Shown here: positions 6,934 through 14,700 of the stretch, one piece after another
How positions within the stretch are numbered: the stretch's first letter is position 1
How the letters are laid out: each line of letters begins with the position of its first letter
From: Pseudomonadota bacterium
GTDB lineage: Bacteria > Pseudomonadota > Alphaproteobacteria > Rhizobiales > Rhizobiaceae
Assembly: GCA_023419995.1 (NCBI GenBank)
Contig: JAEZXF010000246.1
Location: 1-20,044 of the forward strand
Direction: 5' to 3'
DNA length: 20,044 nucleotides
The notes under the pieces: generated by a model
What the model was told of the DNA's origin: nothing
Databases searched by the model: none
Seen by the model: only the letters and a program-made list of their open reading frames with translations
Made by a program: the position numbers and the translations under genes

Positions 6934-8082
6934 TCAGCAGCCGAGCGCGCGCGCGATGATCAACTGCTGGATCTCGGTGGTGCCGTCGCCGATCTCGAGA
7001 ACCTGCGCCTCGCGGAACAGCCGGTTCACCCTGGTTTCCAGCGAGAAGCCGAGGCCGCCGTGGATCTGGAGCGCGTCCTTCGCGCTCCGCGTGGCCAGGC
7101 GGCTCGCCGTCAGCTTGGCCATCGAGGCGATCATGCCGCAGTCCTGGCCCTCGTCGTGCATCCAGACGGCCTTGTGGACCAGCGCCCGCGCCGCCTCGAG
7201 GCCGGCCGCCATGTCGGCGATCTTGGCCTGGATGAGCTGGAAGTCGGAGATCGGCCGGCCGAACTGCCGGCGGGTCTTCGCGTAGGCCAGGCTTTCCTCG
7301 AGGCAGGCCCGGATCAGGCCGACCGCCAGCACCCCGATCCCGATCCGGCCGAGCGTCAGGGCGCCGAGCGCCTGGCTCAGGCCCTTCCCGACCGGCCCGA
7401 GGCGCGCGCTGTCGGGCAGGCGCACGTCGTCCAGCACCAGCTCGCGGTTGTCCATGCCGTCCCAGGCCATCTTGTGGAACGACTGGCCCAGCTCGTAGCC
7501 GGGCGTGCCGCGCGGGACGATGAAGCAGGTGATCTCCTTGCGGCCGTCGGGGCGGTCGCCCGTCGCCGCCATGACGATGGTGCCGTCCGAGATGTCGGTG
7601 CCGGCGTTCGAGATGAAGATCTTGCGCCCGTTCAGCAGCCAGCCGCCGTCGTCCTGCCGCACGGCGCGGGTGCGGAGGCCGCCGGCATCCGAGCCCGCCT
7701 CGGCCTCGGTCAGCGCGAAGGCCGGTGTCGCCTCGCCGCGCGCGAAGCGGGGCAGCCACCGCTGCTTCTGCTCGTCCGTGCCGAGGGCGACGTACATCAG
7801 GCTGCATGTGCAGTGGATCTGCCAGATCTACGCGAAGACCTGGCTGACGGTCGCCAGCTCCTCGACGCACAGATAGTAGGTCATCGCGTCCTGGGCCGAG
7901 CCGCCGCAGTCCTCGGGGATCAGGATGCCGGCCATGCCGAGATCGCACCACTGCCGCCACGCCTCGTAGGGAAAGCGGTCGTCGCGCGCCATCCTCTCCT
8001 GCGCCGGGGCCACGACGTCGCGCGCGAACTCGCGCGTCATGGCGATCAGCTGGTCCTGTTCGGGGGTGACGGCGAAGTTCAT
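6934..8082 (-). pseudogene. Acyl-CoA dehydrogenase interrupted by an in-frame TAG
   Basis: The frame from ATG 8082 to TGA 6934 encodes a complete acyl-CoA dehydrogenase (382 codons, normal length), except that codon 85 (7828-7830) is TAG. Before it is the N-terminal helical domain (MNFAVTPEQDQ..., PEDCGGSAQDAMTYYLCVEEL). After it, in the same frame and with no gap, come ALTEAEAGSDA (FAD/substrate loop), the middle beta domain, YAKTRRQFGRPI and the C-terminal QIHGGLGFSLE and GDGTTEIQ motifs. A single change from TCG, TGG, CAG or similar explains it. The normal catalytic Glu place in EGT reads Asp366 (GDGT). The enzyme would be FAD-dependent and oxidise an acyl-CoA to the 2-enoyl-CoA. ATG 7797 could restart translation but would lack the N-terminal domain. 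It may be a real nonsense mutation or a base-calling error. Confidence 0.9.
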
Positions 8083-8215
8083 GGTCTCGACGATCCTGGG
8101 AAAAGGCGACAGCGCTGCCGATGGATGTCCGGCCGGATCGGGCCGGCCGATGCCGGCCCGCCAGCGGGCGACGGTATTGCTCGCCATTCCGCCGGGCGAC
8201 GCGGCTCCGGAAAGC

Positions 8216-8259
8216 CCGGGCCGCGCGCACCACACCTTGGGTGGATGCCCGCGGCCCGG
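8216..8259 (-). terminator. Stem-loop between dctM and the acyl-CoA dehydrogenase gene
   Basis: A perfect 10-bp inverted repeat (8216-8225, ccgggccgcg, against 8250-8259) continues inward through one mismatch, three pairs (8227-8229 with 8246-8248), one bulged A, and four pairs (8230-8233 with 8241-8244) to a 7-base loop. It begins 14 bases past the dctM stop in the direction of transcription. The following leftward bases are ggctttccgg, so the T-run is short. It may be a partial terminator or an mRNA-stabilising hairpin that lowers or separates expression of the downstream genes. The remainder of 8083-8273 shows only GC-rich small palindromes. Confidence 0.45.
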
Positions 8260-8273
8260 CGAGCGGGTGGCCC

Positions 8274-9581
8274 TCACCGCATGCCCGACACCAGGTAGGT
8301 GCTGATGATCGGGAAGGCGATCAGGATGCCGAGCACGAAGAGCTCGCAGACGACGAAGGGCAGCACCCCGAGGAACACGTCGCGCGAGGGGATCTTCGGC
8401 TTGGCCGCCGACATCACCGCGAACAGGTTGATGCCGATAGGTGGCGTGATCGCGCCGATCTCGACCAGCTTCACGATCAGGATGCCGAACCAGATCGGAT
8501 CGATCCCCAGCGACTTCGCGGTCGGGTAGAGCAGCGGGATGGTGATCACCATCAGCGAGACGGGGTCGATGAACATCCCGACGATCAGGTAGGCCAGCAC
8601 CACGCCGGCGATGAACACCCCCACCGAGTAGCCGCCGCTGTTGATCAGGTCGGTCAGCTGGCTGACCGCGCCGGTCATCAGCAGGAGCCGCGAGAAGATC
8701 AGGCCGGCGATGACGATCAGGAACAGCGACGCGGTGGTGACGACCGAGCGCTTCACCGCGTCGAGGAAGTTGCTCATCGTCAGCCGGCGGCCTGCGAGGG
8801 CGATCAGCAGCGCGCCGGCCACGCCGATGGTTCCCGCCGCCGAGGGCGACACCGTGCCGGTGTAGATGCCGCCCAGGATGATCGCCGCCAGCAGCATCGA
8901 CGGCGAGACCTGGCGCAGGCCGACGACCTTCTCGCGCACGGTGAAGGTCTCGATCTTCTTCGGCATCAGGTCCTTGCGCACCAGCGAGGAGACGTAGACC
9001 GTCAGCATCAGCGCCATCGCCGTCAGGATGCCCGGCAGGATGCCGGCCACCAGCATCGCGCCGATCGATTCTGCGGTCAGGATGCCGTAGATCACCATGG
9101 TCAGCGACGGCGGGATCATCGCGGCGAGCGTGCCGGAGGCGGCGATGCAGCCGGCGCCGAAGCCGCGGTTGAGGCCGAGGCGGTCGATCTCGGGCATGGC
9201 GACGCGGGTGAAGACGGCGGCGTTGACCACCGTCGAGCCCGAGATCGCCGCGAACCCGGCCGAGGCGAGCACGGTCGCGTTGTAGACGCCGCCCCGGAAA
9301 TGCCCGATCCAGCGATAGCACGCCTGGTAGAGGTCCGAGATGATGCGCGAGGCGCCGGCGATCTCGCCCATCAGGATGAACATCGGCACCACGGCGAACG
9401 CGTAGTTGCTGGAGGCCGAGTAGGTCACCGAGCGGATCATCGACAACATGAACGTCTCGCCGACCCAGAAATACATGCCGACGGCCGAGACGGCGAAGAT
9501 CGACAGGGCGACCGGGACGCCGACGATGACCAGCGCCACCAGGACGACGAAGGTCAGAACTGCGAAAGCTACGGGGTCCAT
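8274..9581 (-). CDS. TRAP transporter large membrane subunit (DctM family)
   Basis: A 435-residue integral membrane protein, the channel-forming subunit of a tripartite ATP-independent periplasmic transporter that imports a carboxylate with Na+ or H+. Many long hydrophobic segments run through the chain (about 12, normal for DctM), with family signatures such as VPMFILMGEIAGASRI near residue 75, ASAGFAAISGSTVVNAA, GTLAAMIPPS and GMFIDPVSLMVITIP. Its ATG overlaps the end of dctQ by 13 bases and has a gggagaa ribosome site inside dctQ, so the two are translationally coupled. The substrate cannot be read from this subunit; by context it should be the acid catabolised by the surrounding cluster. 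Confidence 0.96.
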   Translation of the reverse strand: MDPVAFAVLTFVVLVALVIVGVPVALSIFAVSAVGMYFWVGETFMLSMIRSVTYSASSNYAFAVVPMFILMGEIAGASRIISDLYQACYRWIGHFRGGVYNATVLASAGFAAISGSTVVNAAVFTRVAMPEIDRLGLNRGFGAGCIAASGTLAAMIPPSLTMVIYGILTAESIGAMLVAGILPGILTAMALMLTVYVSSLVRKDLMPKKIETFTVREKVVGLRQVSPSMLLAAIILGGIYTGTVSPSAAGTIGVAGALLIALAGRRLTMSNFLDAVKRSVVTTASLFLIVIAGLIFSRLLLMTGAVSQLTDLINSGGYSVGVFIAGVVLAYLIVGMFIDPVSLMVITIPLLYPTAKSLGIDPIWFGILIVKLVEIGAITPPIGINLFAVMSAAKPKIPSRDVFLGVLPFVVCELFVLGILIAFPIISTYLVSGMR

Positions 9582-10126
9582 CGTTTCTCCCGGGCGGTCC
9601 GCGATGGCCGCAAGATCGTGAGGAAAATGTTGCTGACCAGCAGGAACAGGACGATCGCGAAGGCGATGAACGACCCGAGGAACAGCAGCCCCTTCACCGG
9701 ATAGACCGGCAGGGCGATGACGCCTTCGGTGCTTTCGCGGGCTTCCATGCTGGTGAGGAAGCCGAACCACGAGGTGTAGGCGATCAGCCCGTAGCACAGG
9801 AGCGCGGCGGCGAAGGTGAGGGTCCTGGTCAGCCAGTCGCCGAGCGAGCCGGTCCTGTACTTGATGAGGTCCAGGCGGATATGCGCCCGCTGCACGAGCA
9901 CGTAGGGCTGCACGGTGAAGACCAGCGTGACCAGCGCCAGCTGGGTGAACTCCACCACCCCCGCGAGCGGCCGGCCGCGGAGGAACGAGGAAAGGGCGTC
10001 GGCGGTGCCGAGCACTGCGATGAGGACGGAGGCGATGCCTCCGACCCAGAGCAGAAGGGAGGCGACGAGGGTCACACCGCGCGGGATGTGGACCTCGTCG
10101 TCCGTGTCGATGCTGTGTCCCGACAT
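9569..10126 (-). CDS. TRAP transporter small membrane subunit (DctQ family)
   Basis: A 185-residue protein with four hydrophobic segments (about residues 18-42, 57-78, 99-120 and 142-168), the topology of DctQ, which joins DctM to form the membrane complex that accepts substrate from DctP. Typical family features are the second helix ending in VFTVQPYVLVQRAHIRLD and the loop between helices 3 and 4. The start ATG lies 12 bases after the dctP stop and the 3' end overlaps dctM by 13 bases, so dctP-dctQ-dctM form a tight operon. DctQ diverges quickly, so assignment rests on topology plus position. Confidence 0.93.
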   Translation of the reverse strand: MSGHSIDTDDEVHIPRGVTLVASLLLWVGGIASVLIAVLGTADALSSFLRGRPLAGVVEFTQLALVTLVFTVQPYVLVQRAHIRLDLIKYRTGSLGDWLTRTLTFAAALLCYGLIAYTSWFGFLTSMEARESTEGVIALPVYPVKGLLFLGSFIAFAIVLFLLVSNIFLTILRPSRTAREKRWTP

Positions 10127-10138
10127 GACGGCGGTCGA

Positions 10139-11143
10139 TCAGTTCGCTGCCTGGGCGGCCCGGACCGTCTCGACGATCTTGCGCGCGGTCTCGGCGGCCA
10201 TGCCGTTGGCGAGCTGCTGCTCCTCCCACAGCGACAGGATGTCCGGCGCGGCCTCGTCGACGCGGGCCTGGTCGGCGAAGGCGTGCAGCGTGACGCCGGC
10301 GGCGGCCGCGACCTCCAGCGCCTTCTTCTCGGCCTCGACCTGCGCCTTCTTCTCGAACTCCATCGCTTCCGCTGCCGCCTTGTCCACGGCGGCGACGAAC
10401 TCGGGCGTCCAGCCGCCCTCCTTGTAGTTCTTCCATGAGGTGTAGAAGGTCGGGCCGGCCGACGCGCCCATGTTCACGTCGCTCCAGTGCTTGGCCACTT
10501 CCTGCACCTTGATCGCCGCGGCCGACTCGTAGTTGGTCGCCACGCAGTCGATCACGCCGCGCTGCAGGCCCTCGTAGATCTCGGTGAAGGCGAGGGTGAC
10601 CGGCACCATGCCGAGGGCCTCGACGGACTTGGGCAGGAAGTATCCGTAAGTGCGCACTTTCAGACCGGAAAGGTCCTCGAACTTCGCCACCGGCTTGGTG
10701 CACATGAGGCGGATTTCCGCCAAGCCGTGCTGCAGGATCGGGAAGACGCCCATCTTCTTCAGCTCGGCCAGGTAGCTCTCGTCGGTCTGCGACAGCTTGA
10801 ACTGCATGTCCATTGCCGTCGCCACGTCCTTGAACAGGAACGGCGTCCCGTTGATCAGCGTGGTGATGGGCATCTCCGAGGCGTAGTAGGACGGCGCCGA
10901 GACGCCCAGCTCCAGCGCGCCGTCGCGAATCAGGTGCAGGATCTCGCCCTGCCCGCCGAGCGAGCCGCTCCAGAAGAACTCGAACTTCGCGCCGGTGGCC
11001 TCGTTCACCAGCTTGGCGAAGTGCTTGTCCGTCTCCGGCTGGATGCCGTGCTCGGCGTAGAACTGCGCCACCTGCATGGTCTGGGCGCTGGCCGCGGCCG
11101 GAAGGGCGGCGGCCAGGACGGCGGCGGATATCAAATGCTTCAT
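10139..11143 (-). CDS. TRAP transporter periplasmic substrate-binding protein (DctP family)
   Basis: A 334-residue extracytoplasmic solute-binding protein. A Sec signal peptide with cleavage near ASA (residues 18-20) is followed by a DctP fold. Arg164 in SGLKVRTYGYF is the place of the conserved Arg that salt-bridges a substrate carboxylate in this family, so the ligand is probably an organic acid. Other signatures are PFLFKD and the FTEIYEGLQRGVIDC block. The C-terminal third is rich in Ala, Glu and Lys helices. The start ATG is supported by ggaggaa with 6 bases between the ggagg core and the ATG. Upstream is a 190-base gap after the acyl-CoA ligase gene with an inverted repeat (11238-11256), so this gene may have its own promoter. 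The exact ligand is unknown. Confidence 0.95.
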   Translation of the reverse strand: MKHLISAAVLAAALPAAASAQTMQVAQFYAEHGIQPETDKHFAKLVNEATGAKFEFFWSGSLGGQGEILHLIRDGALELGVSAPSYYASEMPITTLINGTPFLFKDVATAMDMQFKLSQTDESYLAELKKMGVFPILQHGLAEIRLMCTKPVAKFEDLSGLKVRTYGYFLPKSVEALGMVPVTLAFTEIYEGLQRGVIDCVATNYESAAAIKVQEVAKHWSDVNMGASAGPTFYTSWKNYKEGGWTPEFVAAVDKAAAEAMEFEKKAQVEAEKKALEVAAAAGVTLHAFADQARVDEAAPDILSLWEEQQLANGMAAETARKIVETVRAAQAAN

Positions 11144-11237
11144 CGTATTCCTCCCAAGTGTTTCGAGCGCCCTGGCGACGGCCGTGCGGGCACGGTGACT
11201 GGCGATATCAGGCAGGTTTCCTCCCTCCCGTGCCGCA

Positions 11238-11256
11238 CTGCGGTGCAAGACCGCAG
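11238..11256. promoter_or_regulatory. Inverted repeat upstream of dctP
   Basis: CTGCGGT and its exact complement ACCGCAG are separated by five bases (11245-11249). The repeat lies about 95 bases before the dctP start and about 78 bases after the ligase stop. It could be a repressor/activator operator for the transporter genes or a small hairpin ending the ligase transcript. There is no T-run on either side. In the rest of 11144-11333 I see only the dctP ribosome site. Confidence 0.4.
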
Positions 11257-11333
11257 GCTAAGATCGGCCCTGCCCCTTGTCCACGCACGCGCCCTTATAC
11301 CGTTCATGCGCCTGCGTTATCCCTCCGTCGGCT

Positions 11334-12956
11334 TCAGGAAGCCGATCGCATCCCGTTCTCCGCCGCGGGCTCCGCATCCGCGAACAGCGAATGCAGGCGC
11401 AGGCGGTGGACCTTGCGCGTCGTCGTCAGCGGCACGTCGGCGTGCCCGATCATCCTGATGACGCGCGGCTGCTTGTACTTGGCGAGCCGCGTGGCGCAAA
11501 ACGCCCGGATGTCGTCGGGCGTCAGGCTGCGGCCGGCCCGGGGGATGATGGCGGCGGCGACGATCTCGCCCTGCACCTCGTCCGGCAGCCCGGTCACGAA
11601 GGCCTCCTCGACGTCGGGATGGGTCATGATGACCTCCTCGACCTCGATCGGCGCCACGTTGATCCCGCCGGTCTTCAGCATCTCCTTGAAGCGTCCCCGG
11701 AAGCTCAGATAGCCTTCCTCGTCGAGCATCCCGAGATCGCCGGTCTTGAACCAGCCGTCCGCGTCGTAGGACGCGGCGGTGGCCTCCGGGTTCTTGTAGT
11801 AGCCCGCCATCATCCGGCCGCGCAGGCGGATCTCGCCCATCCCGCCGGGGCCGAGGACCTCCTCGGTCTCGGGGTTGACGATGCGCACCTCCCAGCCCGG
11901 CATGGGACGGCCTTCGGTGGTGCAGCGGCGGTCGATCGGGTCGTTGCCGTCGTTGACGGTGGCGAAGCCGTGCGTCTCGGTGAGGCCGTAGCAGTGCACG
12001 CCGTACGGCATGACCGTCTCGATGATCTCCCGGCTCGCCTCCGGCGAGGCGAGCGGCGTGCCCTTGGCCAGCGTCGACAGGTCGTACTCGCCGGCGCGCG
12101 GATGCTGGAACACGGCATGGATGATGTTGGGCGTTCCCGCCAGGATCGTCGCGCCGTAGCGGTCGATGATCTCGAGGCCCTCGGTGGCGTCGAACTGCTC
12201 CTGCAGCACGATGTGGGAACGATGGCCGAGCGGCCCGATCAGCATGTTCATGCAGCCCATGCCCCAGAACAGCGACAGCGGCATGTAGACCACGTCCTGC
12301 GGGCCGAAATGCATGCGGACGCCGATCTCCCACGTGTTGTCGATCAGGTTGCGGTGGGTCAGCATCACGCCCTTGGGCCGCGCGGTGGAGCCCGAGGTGT
12401 AGAGCTGGTAGGCGACCGAATCCGGATCGACCCCGGCGCACACTGCCAGCACTTCGGCTTCGGACACCTGCTCGGCCCGGGCGATGAACGCCGGCCACGA
12501 CACCGCCCCTTCGAGCGGGCGCGGCCCGACGACGACGATCTCGCGCAGCAGGGGGAAGGTCTCGTCCAGCGGCGCGAGGCCCGAGATCATCTCGATATAG
12601 TCGGTCTTCAGGATGCGGTCGTGCATCACCAGCAGGCTGACGTCGGAATGCTCGACCACATAGGCGAGCTCGCCCGAGGTGTACCAAGAGTTCAGCGCCA
12701 CCATGGTGCCGCCCAGGTACTGGACGGCGAAGTTCATCACCACCCATTCGAAGGAATTGCCGAGAAGCAGCCCCACCCGGTCGCCCTTGCGCACGCCAGA
12801 GGCGTGCAGCGCGCGCGCGGCGGTGAGAATCTCGTCGCGCAGCTCGCGGTAGCTCTTGGTCCGGTGGTTGAAGGTGAGCGCCGGGCGGTCGGGCACCGCG
12901 GCGGCCAGTTCCTCGATCAGAGCGCCGAGCGTCTTGCTGGCAGGTTTTGTCGCCAT
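11334..12956 (-). CDS. AMP-forming acyl-CoA synthetase (class I adenylate-forming)
   Basis: A 540-residue ATP-dependent ligase that activates a carboxylic acid to its CoA thioester through an acyl-adenylate. The adenylation motif is YTSGSTARPKG (residues 186-196), with Ala where Gly is usual. Next come YGLTE (323-327), TEGRPMPG, the ATP-ribose contact TGD (405-407), and the hinge GRFKEMLKTGG (421-431). Lys515 in TTTRKVHR sits where the family has its catalytic C-terminal lysine. The start ATG is 5 bases after the stop of the fusion gene, so the two are co-transcribed, and dctP follows 190 bases later. It most likely activates the acid imported by the TRAP system. The chain-length or aromatic preference cannot be read by eye. 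Confidence 0.95.
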   Translation of the reverse strand: MATKPASKTLGALIEELAAAVPDRPALTFNHRTKSYRELRDEILTAARALHASGVRKGDRVGLLLGNSFEWVVMNFAVQYLGGTMVALNSWYTSGELAYVVEHSDVSLLVMHDRILKTDYIEMISGLAPLDETFPLLREIVVVGPRPLEGAVSWPAFIARAEQVSEAEVLAVCAGVDPDSVAYQLYTSGSTARPKGVMLTHRNLIDNTWEIGVRMHFGPQDVVYMPLSLFWGMGCMNMLIGPLGHRSHIVLQEQFDATEGLEIIDRYGATILAGTPNIIHAVFQHPRAGEYDLSTLAKGTPLASPEASREIIETVMPYGVHCYGLTETHGFATVNDGNDPIDRRCTTEGRPMPGWEVRIVNPETEEVLGPGGMGEIRLRGRMMAGYYKNPEATAASYDADGWFKTGDLGMLDEEGYLSFRGRFKEMLKTGGINVAPIEVEEVIMTHPDVEEAFVTGLPDEVQGEIVAAAIIPRAGRSLTPDDIRAFCATRLAKYKQPRVIRMIGHADVPLTTTRKVHRLRLHSLFADAEPAAENGMRSAS

Positions 12957-12961
12957 GGTCT

Positions 12962-14488
12962 TCACTTCTGCAGGTCGTAGAATTTCCTGGCCGTCCCGGC
13001 GAGGACCCAGGACCGGTCCTCGTCGGTGAGCTCGGGGTGGAACCGGACGGCGCCGAGAAGCTCGGCCCAGGATCTGGTGCTTTCCTCGTAGGTCACGTCG
13101 CTCGCCCAGCAGATGCGGTCGGCGCCGAAGGCGCGGATCGCGTCGGTCAGGCCGCGTCGCTCGGCCCCGGCAGGGTCGGCGAAATGACGGAACGTGCGGC
13201 CGGGGTGGGACCATTTCAGGACGAGGCCCGGATGATCGGCGAGCCGCAGCACCGCCTGCCATTCCTCCTCGGAGCCGGCCCAGCCGCAATGGTCGGCGGA
13301 AAGCCGCAGGCCGGGGAAGCGCTCCATGGCGGTCTGCGCCAGCGCCGGCAGCTCGGCCGTCAGCAGGGCGACGGGAAGGCCGTTGTCGGCGGCGAGCGCG
13401 AAGACGCGATCCCATTCGCCCGCCGCGAACGCCTGCCGCTCCCTGCGGCTGGTGAGGACGACGCGGATGCCGACGCAGCCGGGCATGCGGGCAAGGGTGG
13501 GGATGTGGCTGTCGAGGCCGGGGTCCTGGCGGACGACGCGCTGGATATAGGCCATCCTGCGCGGGAAGCGCAGCGCGCCCTCCTGCCCCAGCACCGACAG
13601 CGGCCGGGGAACGCCGTCCCCCATCAGCGCGAAGGGGCTCGGCATGCCGTCCTCGAAGCCCCACATCTCGTCGACGATCAGCGTGCGGATGCCGAGGGCG
13701 TCCATCGCCGTGATGGTGCCGTCGACGCCCTCCGCCGGGCCGAAATGGATCTGCGCGTCGACGATGTCGAGAAGGCCGCGGCCGGCGACGGAATGGACCG
13801 CCTCCTCGGCGGGCCTCGCGGCCGCGGACGACCGCCGCCACGACCCGGTCGGAGCGACCTCGCCGCGCCTTGCCGCGGCCAGCGCCTCCTGAAGGCCCTT
13901 GCGGTCGAGCTGGACGCAGTAGCACGGCTTGCCGCGCTCGAACCGCCAGCTCTCCGCCATCGGCCCGACATCCACCGGATCGAAGCCGAACTCGTCCATC
14001 AGCGCCGCCACGGTGCGGCGCGCCTCGGCGTCGTCGCCCGCCAGCGGCAGGGCGCGCCGATCCGCCGCGCCCTGCGGCCGCGGGTCGGCCTCGAGGTCGC
14101 CCTGGAGGATGGCGTTGAACGCCTTGACCACCCGCGCGCCGGCGAGGTGGCGCGCCAGCATCTCGCCGGTCGTGTCGGAATTGTCGTCGAGGGCGGGGAA
14201 GACGCCGTCGCGCTCGGGATAGTAGTTGTTGGTGTCGATGACGATGCGTCCGGCGAACGGCGCGGGATCGAGATCGAAGATGGCGCGGAAGGGGATGGTG
14301 ACGACCACCACCTCGCCGTGCGCCGCGGCCTCCTGCGCGGTCCCGGTCCGGCAGGACAGGGCCACGGCGGTGCTGGTCAGGGTCTCCGGGCTGCGGCTGT
14401 TCGCGATCATCACGTCGTGGCCGTGCGAGACGGCCAGCCGGGCCAGCGCGCGGCCGATGAAGCCAGCGCCAATGATGCCGATTTTCAT
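12962..14488 (-). CDS. Fusion: NAD(P)-binding oxidoreductase (F420-reductase-like) + amidohydrolase_2 domain
   Basis: One uninterrupted frame of 508 residues holds two enzymes. Residues 1 to about 205 are a Rossmann protein of the NADP-oxidoreductase, coenzyme F420-dependent type: MKIGIIGAGFIGRA with G7xG9xxG12, IVIDTNNYYPERDG, VVKAFNAIL, and GPMAESWRFE. Residues 210-238 form an Arg/Ala/Ser-rich linker. Residues 239-508 are a TIM-barrel amidohydrolase of the amidohydrolase_2 type: IVDAQIHFG, SADHCGWAG with His400, WASDVTYE with Asp464, and a late TARKFYDL. The first His of the DxHxH metal motif is Gln246; His248 is kept. The amidohydrolase family includes lactonases and decarboxylases. The start is ATG 14488, with a strong GGAGGAGG site 7 bases upstream. 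It heads the leftward operon, divergent from the LysR gene. The substrate of neither half is known. Confidence 0.88.
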   Translation of the reverse strand: MKIGIIGAGFIGRALARLAVSHGHDVMIANSRSPETLTSTAVALSCRTGTAQEAAAHGEVVVVTIPFRAIFDLDPAPFAGRIVIDTNNYYPERDGVFPALDDNSDTTGEMLARHLAGARVVKAFNAILQGDLEADPRPQGAADRRALPLAGDDAEARRTVAALMDEFGFDPVDVGPMAESWRFERGKPCYCVQLDRKGLQEALAAARRGEVAPTGSWRRSSAAARPAEEAVHSVAGRGLLDIVDAQIHFGPAEGVDGTITAMDALGIRTLIVDEMWGFEDGMPSPFALMGDGVPRPLSVLGQEGALRFPRRMAYIQRVVRQDPGLDSHIPTLARMPGCVGIRVVLTSRRERQAFAAGEWDRVFALAADNGLPVALLTAELPALAQTAMERFPGLRLSADHCGWAGSEEEWQAVLRLADHPGLVLKWSHPGRTFRHFADPAGAERRGLTDAIRAFGADRICWASDVTYEESTRSWAELLGAVRFHPELTDEDRSWVLAGTARKFYDLQK

Positions 14489-14700
14489 GTTACCCCCTCC
14501 TCCGGGGCAGGCATGCGTCACCGGGCGCACCGCCGGAGGCAGTGCGAAACGGACACGATCCTTTTCCTGATCCGCGCGGCCCGGGGGCCCTTGCGCCTTG
14601 ATGAGGGTAGAGCGTAAACACCGCTGCAGGACGAGACAACGCGTGGACGAGTTATCTTAATTATTCGCGTCAGGCATACCCTGGCCGGCGCAGACGGAAG
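14489..14700. promoter_or_regulatory. Divergent promoter/operator region between the LysR gene and the catabolic operon
   Basis: These 212 bases separate the LysR gene from the leftward operon, the usual place for LysR binding. An AT-rich island sits at 14650-14666 (agttatcttaattattc) in otherwise GC-rich DNA. A possible leftward promoter reads TTGTCT (complement of 14634-14639) and TACGCT (complement of 14611-14616) with 17-base spacing; the AT island would lie just upstream of it, where an activator would bind. No perfect T-N11-A palindrome was found, so the site is only a candidate. Confidence 0.4.

Noticed and set aside
7828..7830. TAG read as an amino acid (pyrrolysine or suppression)
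   Set aside because: TAG is the ordinary stop of at least four intact genes in this window, and no pyl gene or suppressor tRNA is seen.
6934..8082. Reading the dehydrogenase as two separate genes, 8082-7828 and 7797-6934
   Set aside because: Both pieces are in the same frame, separated only by a TAG and ten sense codons, and together make one full-length family member. There is no ribosome site before ATG 7797.
8121..9704. Long rightward open frame of over 500 codons opposite dctM
   Set aside because: The translation is Asp/Arg/His/Gln-rich low-complexity sequence typical of the antisense of GC-rich membrane genes. dctM on the other strand has clear family motifs.
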